A stretch of 22,500 nucleotides of DNA. Origin: Neocallimastix lanati (nom. inval.) (lineage: Eukaryota; Neocallimastigomycota; Neocallimastigomycetes; Neocallimastigales; Neocallimastigaceae). This document shows, in pieces, positions 17,302-22,500 of this stretch. Position 1 is the stretch's first letter; the number at the start of each line of letters is the position of its first letter. A program made the position numbers and the translations under genes. The stretch is from NCBI GenBank assembly GCA_016946835.1, contig JACVTC010000012.1:1-22500 (forward strand). The letters are read 5' to 3'. Below the pieces are notes generated by a model. The model saw only the letters and a program-made list of their open reading frames with translations, had not been told where the DNA came from and searched no databases.

Positions 17302-18316
17302 ACTATAAACATTATAAATACTGAAGAATATTCTTCTCCTCCATACTTGAATTTATTCTTAGTATTAGCACAATTAACTATGAAAATATATGGATCGTTA
17401 ATATCTAAACAATAATTAGATTTTTTTCTATTTTCCCATTTTTACTATTGGTTAAATATATAAAAAATGGTGAACTAGTAGAATCGAAAATCCATGTATA
17501 ATAAGGGTTATCATTACTATTTAATATTTCAATCTTTGAAATAGTAGATAAATCTGGAACGCCCAAATAGTACTTATTACCAATGACACCTTTAGATGAA
17601 TATTCACTATAAGATGTTTTTGGGGTAAGGGTAGGAGTTGTTTTTATTTTTGTTTTTGTTTTTGTTTTTTCTAGTTCTGGAGGATATAAAAATGAATAAT
17701 AAACATACTTTTTATTTTGGTATATTTCGTAAAATTCTAATTTATCTTCCTCACATGACATACGAATATATTTATTTTTAGAAGGATTACCGGATATATC
17801 TTTAAAACTGATAAGATTTAATGGTTGATATTGATCCTTAAAATATAATTTAAAGTTATATTCACTATCAAATTCAGCATAACTAATAACTGTGGTATCA
17901 CTAGTGGCAATATCATTTAACTCTCCCATAAAATCCGTTGCTATTTTCTTTATATGATTTTTATAAATTCGCCATTTGTTAGTAAGTACCAAACTTAACA
18001 TTTTTTTGTATAATAATTTCTCTCCCATGTCAATTTTTTCAGCAGGATTAATACTAGACTTTGCAACATGATTTTTTTCTAAATAGTCAATAATTTCATC
18101 ATTATATGAATTTATGAGTTTACAGTTATAGTCTTCTTCACAATTTAATATATAATTATATTTGTTTTTGACATTCCATTCATCCTTGATGACACAATTT
18201 TATTGTCATTGGCTATCAGCTCTCCATTTTTATTTAAACTTAGTTTTAATATTTTATCTTTGTAATATTTAACCGAAAGATTTTTCATTAATATCAAAAT
18301 TACCCATTTTTTTCAT
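17302..18316 (-). pseudogene. Unrecognised protein gene, frameshifted and truncated
   Basis: I do not recognise this family. It probably starts at ATG 18316 (MKKMGNFDINEKSF). Reading then changes frame near 18280, again near 18195 (NKNGELIANDNKIV to KDEWNVKNKYNYILNCEEDY), stays open for about 250 residues to a stop at 17405, and resumes in another frame as YCLDINDPYIFIVNCANTK up to the LTR at 17301. The protein is hydrophilic and rich in Lys, Asn, Tyr and Ser, with a Lys/Thr repeat (KTKTKTKIKTT) and no signal peptide or membrane segment. An alternating pattern of aromatic and polar residues suggests beta structure (inference). It lies between inverted LTR arms and next to a copia fragment, so it may be a passenger gene or a diverged host gene. 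Confidence 0.6.
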
Positions 18317-18407
18317 TCTTACAAATACTTTTACAATCACTTGACTCCAACTCTAAATCATTTTAACACAAATAAACAATTAAACTCCTTAGAAAACCTT
18401 AAAGAAG

Positions 18408-18657
18408 ATGACCAATTTAATTGAAGATTTATCAAAGGATTACAATAATGAGGACGACGCCGTTTTAAACTGTGTCATCAACAATTATACAAATGCTAAT
18501 ATCCATGAACAACATAACAATTTAACATGCTGGTTATTAGACGCGGGAGCGCTTCCCTTCCCATTTCCAAATTTACAGAGTATTTAAATAATATCAAGCA
18601 CTGCAACAAATACATTCGTTTACCAAATGGTAAAACTGTACTTTCAACCACACAAAG
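18408..18657 (+). pseudogene. Copia element: protease fragment
   Basis: The plus strand encodes MTNLIEDLSKDYNNEDDAV and then NLTCWLLDAGA, the Ty1/copia retropepsin site (usually LDSGA). After an indel near 18550 it continues as ISKFTEYLNNIKHCNKYI and LPNGKTVLSTTQS. The ATG at 18408 is internal to a longer pol frame; gag is not seen. The coding sequence is interrupted at 18658 by a solo LTR and resumes at 19451. Confidence 0.8.
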
Positions 18658-19450
18658 TGTAAAGATTTAATAAAATCCATAATAATTAATTATATAATAA
18701 TTAATTAATGTAATAAAAATACATAAATTTATGATTTACATATATAAAAATTAACTATAAATTTATGTTAATTTTTCAAAAGGAAAAATTATTATTTAAA
18801 TAATTTTGGATAATAAATATAATTTAAATAATTTATTTAAGTTAGTTAATTTAGTTTATTTAATGCAGTTATTTTATTTAACTTTGTTAATTTACTTTAT
18901 TTAGCTTAAAATACTTTAAAATTAATTTCGGAATAGTTTTAACTAGTTAAAATTAGTTTAAATAGTTTACATAAATAGTTTATAAAAATAGTTTTGAATT
19001 GTAAATATTTAAGCATTAGTATTAATAATATTTATATAATGAATAGATAAAAATGAGCTCTTAAATGAGCTCTTATTGAATTTAATTATTATTGTAAATA
19101 TATTGAAAGTTTATTGAATTAATTATTGTTTAGTTTTATTTAATTATTATATAATAAAATTATTAATAAATATTTTGTTTATAAATAAATAGTAATATTT
19201 GTAAATTAGATAAGAATGATATATTATAATGTATTCATAAAAAATATAAATACAAGCAAATTTAATTATTTTAATCGACGCATTAGTTATTGACTATAAA
19301 ATAGTTAATTACAATAAGAGATAAGAGATTTAATTTTTTTAATTAATAAAGATTATTTTATTTAAAAGAGAATTTTTATATCGTATTATTTTTTTAGTTT
19401 AAGTGTTATATTTTGTTATTTGTAATTTGTTTCCATTCGAACTCTTTACA
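18658..19450 (+). mobile_element. Solo LTR (793 bp) inserted in the copia protease region
   Basis: Starts TGTAAAG and ends CTTTACA (7-bp inverted termini), with TATAAATA at 19245-19252. The copia reading continues on both sides (LSTTQS before, TDFLFNYK after), so this is an insertion. Flanks CAAAG and ATAAG are not a clean 5-bp duplication. A tandem ATGAGCTCTTA pair lies at about 19053-19074. The 5' half is an inverted copy of 16261-16595. Confidence 0.8.
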
Positions 19451-20266
19451 ATAAGGTACTTTCACTGACTTCCTCTTCAACTACAAAATAGTCCTAAGCA
19501 ATGTCTATTATGATCCATATATAAACAGAAATATAATTTCAGTTACTAATTTGATTAAACAAAATTTCAAAATCATATTTTATAACAACCAAAGATCCTG
19601 TGCAACAATATATAACTAATATGGAAACAGAATAACAAATATTTACTCAAACAAACAAAACATATTCTACCTATGATTATCAACTAATACCGTTAACTTC
19701 AATAAATCAATACACAAAACCTCTTAAAATATACACCTATTCATTATTACTAAAGCAGATAAATACTCTTTATAAACCGTAGATTGGGGCATTTCAACAT
19801 CAATAACATCAAAGGCAAATTATTAAGACTCAGTAATAAGTCTAAATGCCCTCTATATGCGCAAATTCCAAATTAAAAAATTCCTCATATAGAAAATCAC
19901 ACAATAATCCAAAACGTATCTTTGAAACTAATCCATATGAATTTCGTTGGTCCAGTTACTGAGTCTCTTCATGGTAATAAATATTTTTTAACCATTCTCG
20001 ATGATTATTCCCGATTTAATTGGATCATTTTTCTTGAAAATAAAAGTCATATCTTCAACAAATACCATCATTGGCTCAAAGAAATTAACAATATTTTTAA
20101 CAAACCAATCAAATTCATTCGCACCGATAACGGCCTCAAATTTTCTAATTACAAATTCAACACCTTATGCTCCTATCATGGAATAGTCCATCAATATACA
20201 ATACCACACAACCTTCAACTAAATGGATGCGTTGAGAGACTAAATGGTAATTACAGCAATATATAA
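19451..20266 (+). pseudogene. Copia element: pre-integrase and integrase core
   Basis: After the solo LTR, TDFLFNYK and NVYYDPYINRNIISVTNLIK give the end of protease. A degraded stretch leads to RRLGHFNINNIKGKLL (GAG-pre-integrase; one knuckle Cys is Tyr in KCPLYAQ). From 19922 an open frame has the integrase core: FLTILDDYSRFNWI (first Asp), FIRTDNGLKFSN (second Asp) and GCVERLNG (Glu), so all three catalytic acids remain. Stops and shifts fill 19600-19900. The frame ends at 20266, where sequence jumps to the RNase H end. Confidence 0.88.
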
Positions 20267-20267
20267 T

Positions 20268-20437
20268 TACCAAAATTTATCAATTAAACCTAAGTCTAAA
20301 CACATTGATAAAATAAGAATAAAAAATATATTAAATCAGAATACTATTTAGCGGATAGGTTTACAAAATATTTAAATAGTTCACTAATGGATAAATTTAG
20401 AAACTCAATACTTAACAAAGTTTTAAAACCAAAATAA
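20268..20437 (+). pseudogene. Copia element: C-terminal RNase H remnant
   Basis: IKPKSKHIDK, then (after a TAG) ADRFTKYLNSSLMDKFRNSI ending at a TAA at 20435-20437. These are the usual last motifs of copia RNase H. Reverse transcriptase and most of RNase H, which should lie between integrase and this point, are absent, so the element carries a large internal deletion at about 20266. Confidence 0.75.
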
Positions 20438-20473
20438 AACATACAAATTTAACTATTTGAAATGAAAATCGCA

Positions 20474-20999
20474 AAATTTGAGGGAGTGCTAAAAGATAAT
20501 TTATTAATTCGTTATTTATTTATTTGACCAATAGAAATGAATTTAAGTAAAAATATAAAAATAAATTAATTTTAAATTTTTGAATAAATATCTTCCTTAA
20601 AAACGTTACTAAATATAATTTAATTCATAATATATAGGATTATTTATGTATTCTAAAAATAAAACAAAGTTATATAAAATATTTTCCTTTTAATATATTT
20701 AATTGTATTTATTTATTTATTTATTTATGTATTTATTTATGTATTTATTTCATAATTTTCAATTTGGCGAAATGCAACCTTTTTTTAATATGCCACATGC
20801 TTTAAAAAAAATTGGTGAAATGAAACTCCCATATATATATAATCCAGTAAAATCTTAAAAAGAAAAAACTCCAAATATTAATTTTATAAAATAATTTTCC
20901 TTTTTATAGTTTACATACAAGTTATTACATAATCAAAAATTATTAATATTTATAATACCTTAATGTACAAGGTTTAATTAAACATGCTGAACTTTAACA
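20474..20999 (+). mobile_element. Copia polypurine tract and 3' LTR
   Basis: AAAATTTGAGGGAG ends just before TGCTAAAAG (20487), the usual copia arrangement. The LTR probably ends CTTTAACA at 20999 (about 513 bp); that edge is less certain because no second copy exists in the window. It contains a TATATATATA stretch near 20832 and TTTA repeats near 20710. Confidence 0.6.
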
Positions 21000-21527
21000 A
21001 AATATTATATACATAATATATATATATATATATATTTTATTTTATTTTATTTTATTTTTTTTTTTTTTATATAAAATTTAATTTTATTTTTATAATTATT
21101 ATTTTTTTTATACAATTAAAATGATTATTATTATTTTTATTTTATAATAAATAATTTGCTTTTTTAAATTTTATATAATACATATATAAAGTAACTTTAT
21201 AATTTATTTTCTTTTTATTTTTTGTATTCTTTACATTATATTTGATAGAATGATGAAAATTAATTAAAACATAATAAAATAGTTTCCTTCTTTAGTATGA
21301 TCTATGTATGCCTTTTACCTTTTTCATTTCATTTTTTTATTCTTTCTGAAATTAATAAATGAAATAATTTATTATCATTATTACTATCATTATTATTATT
21401 ATTATTTTTTCTTATATCAATTTTAATGAAAAAAATTTAAAATAGTATTAAATTTAATTTTATTAATTTATTTTTTTTTATTATTTTTTTTTTTTAATTT
21501 TTTATTTTTATTTTCATTATTATTTAT

Positions 21528-21561
<34 letters not shown>

Positions 21562-21606
21562 TTATTATTTAATATATTTATTGACTTGACTTGATCGATA
21601 AATAAT
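21000..21606. other. Intergenic low-complexity DNA
   Basis: Poly-T and AT microsatellites ((TA)n near 21018, TTTTA repeats near 21040, T30 at 21531-21560). I see no gene. It is the 3' flank of the minus-strand cellular gene to the right and would contain its poly(A) signal. Confidence 0.7.
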
Positions 21607-22435
21607 CTAATTTTTGTTTTTGTAAACTCTTGCACCAAAAATAGTACTACCAACTCTAACATTAGTACTTCCTTGGGCAATAGCTAATTCGTAATCAGCA
21701 GACATACCCATACTTAATTCTAAACCAGAAAGATTAAGGCTTTGTTCAACATCTTGACGACAATTGAAAAGAGTCTTTTTTTTTTTTTTTTTTTTTTTTT
21801 AAAGATTTATAAAAATAATTATAAAATTGTAATTTTTAATAAAAATTTAAATGTTTAAAATATATAAATTGTATATATATTATATACATATATATACATA
21901 TTTATAATAATATTTTATTAATAATTTATAATAAATAATTATAAAGTATAATATTTCAAAAAATATAATCAGTATATATTTTACCTTGAAATCTGGATTT
22001 TCTTGATCATTTGGTCTGTCAAACATACCAATAGTCATTAAACCACAGAATTTTAACTTTGGACAATTGTTGATAATGTGCTTAGCAACTTCAACACATT
22101 CATCTGGCTTAATACCACTCTTTGCTATATAATAGATTTATTATTTAATATATAAAATTATTATTATTAATTATTATTATTATTATTATTAATTATTATT
22201 ATTGTTGTTGTTGTTATTGATATTAATAATAATAATTTTATTATTTAATTTGAATAAGCATTCAAATATATAGAGAGAGATATCAATATCAAGAATACAT
22301 AAATTAATATATGCACTTATATTAATACTTTACATTCTTCACCACTGGTGTTAACTTCAATTAAAACCTTAAGTGGTTCTGAACGACCGAGATTTTCACA
22401 TGCATTATTAACAGCAGTAGCTTTTTTTATACCAT
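21607..22435 (-). CDS. YggS/PROSC-type pyridoxal phosphate homeostasis protein, last three exons (partial)
   Basis: Three exons on the minus strand: 22435-22334, 22124-21985 and 21774-21607, joined through GT-AG introns with consistent phases (1, 1, 0) and ending at TAG. Exon motifs: [11 protein letters not shown] split into SKSG, then [12 protein letters not shown], then [20 protein letters not shown] and [12 protein letters not shown]. The last two form the PLP-phosphate-binding end typical of this alanine-racemase-fold, barrel-only family, which binds PLP and buffers its supply in the cytosol. The N-terminal part with the PLP-binding Lys is beyond the window edge. About 134 residues are seen, a bit over half of a usual ~230-270 aa protein. 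No lesions: this is the only clear host gene. Confidence 0.93.
21775..21984 (-). other. Intron of the PLP homeostasis gene (210 bp)
   Basis: Donor AAG|GTAAAA and acceptor AAAAG|ACT. On the sense strand 25 A immediately precede the acceptor G, so there is no polypyrimidine tract. The protein reads straight across (DFK to TLFNC), which supports the boundaries. Confidence 0.85.
22125..22333 (-). other. Intron of the PLP homeostasis gene (209 bp)
   Basis: Donor T|GTAAAG, acceptor TATATAG|CA, splitting a Ser codon in NTSGEESKSG. It is filled with ATT/ATA and GTT trinucleotide repeats. Confidence 0.85.
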
Positions 22436-22448
22436 CTATATACACATA

Positions 22449-22482
<34 letters not shown>

Positions 22483-22500
22483 TTTTTGGATTTAATATTT
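22436..22500 (-). other. 3' end of a further intron, cut by the window edge
   Basis: The sense strand shows A23, then (TA)n, then TGTGTATATAG before the exon that encodes [12 protein letters not shown]. The earlier exons lie outside the window. Confidence 0.75.

Noticed and set aside
21468-21680. Minus-strand frame with a long Lys run
   Set aside because: It is the wrong frame of the last exon of the PLP homeostasis gene running into poly(T).

Overview
The window is extremely AT-rich eukaryotic DNA with many homopolymer runs (40-54 nt of A or T), several layers of LTR retrotransposons and, at the right edge, part of one host gene with introns. Base composition, the mix of Ty3/gypsy chromovirus and Ty1/copia elements, and the short AT-only introns fit an anaerobic gut fungus (Neocallimastigomycota). 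That assignment is inference from style, not from a diagnostic marker gene. I see no CRISPR array, rRNA, canonical tRNA or bacterial-type operon.

Left part (1-2600): a decayed minus-strand retroelement. From right to left it has an LTR-like promoter (TATAAATA at 1894-1901), a structured leader holding a 39-nt module, a ~40-bp tandem repeat, and a frameshifted gag start (409 to 1).

Element 1 (2608-8557, plus): a chromovirus whose LTR copies are identical over 632 bp. They enclose a 1.9-kb leader and one uninterrupted 812-codon ORF. This ORF joins Gag, zinc knuckle and protease directly to the C-terminal half of integrase plus a chromodomain. Reverse transcriptase, RNase H and the first integrase catalytic Asp are missing, so the element must be non-autonomous. 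The bases just after the 5' LTR are complementary over 11 nt to a site ~41 nt downstream of the LTR TATA box, as expected for Tf1/sushi-type self-priming. The LTRs also carry a tRNA-like Pol III-promoter segment near their 5' end.

Element 3 (8840-11647, minus): a decayed relative of element 1 that still has Gag, protease, RT and RNase H, so it shows what element 1 lacks. Element 2 (12880-16595, minus): a second gypsy family with a nearly intact gag, a broken protease and an RT, cut off before RNase H and flanked by LTR pieces. Between 16260 and 17301 three LTR fragments of alternating orientation abut each other.

Right part: an unrecognised, frameshifted minus-strand gene (17302-18316) is truncated by an LTR. 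A copia element (18408-20999) is interrupted by a 793-bp solo LTR and has lost its RT. The right edge (21607 to the end, minus) holds the last three exons of a YggS/PROSC-type pyridoxal-phosphate homeostasis protein, the only clear cellular gene. Apart from that gene, the layout is a transposon graveyard with one recently active, RT-less element in it.
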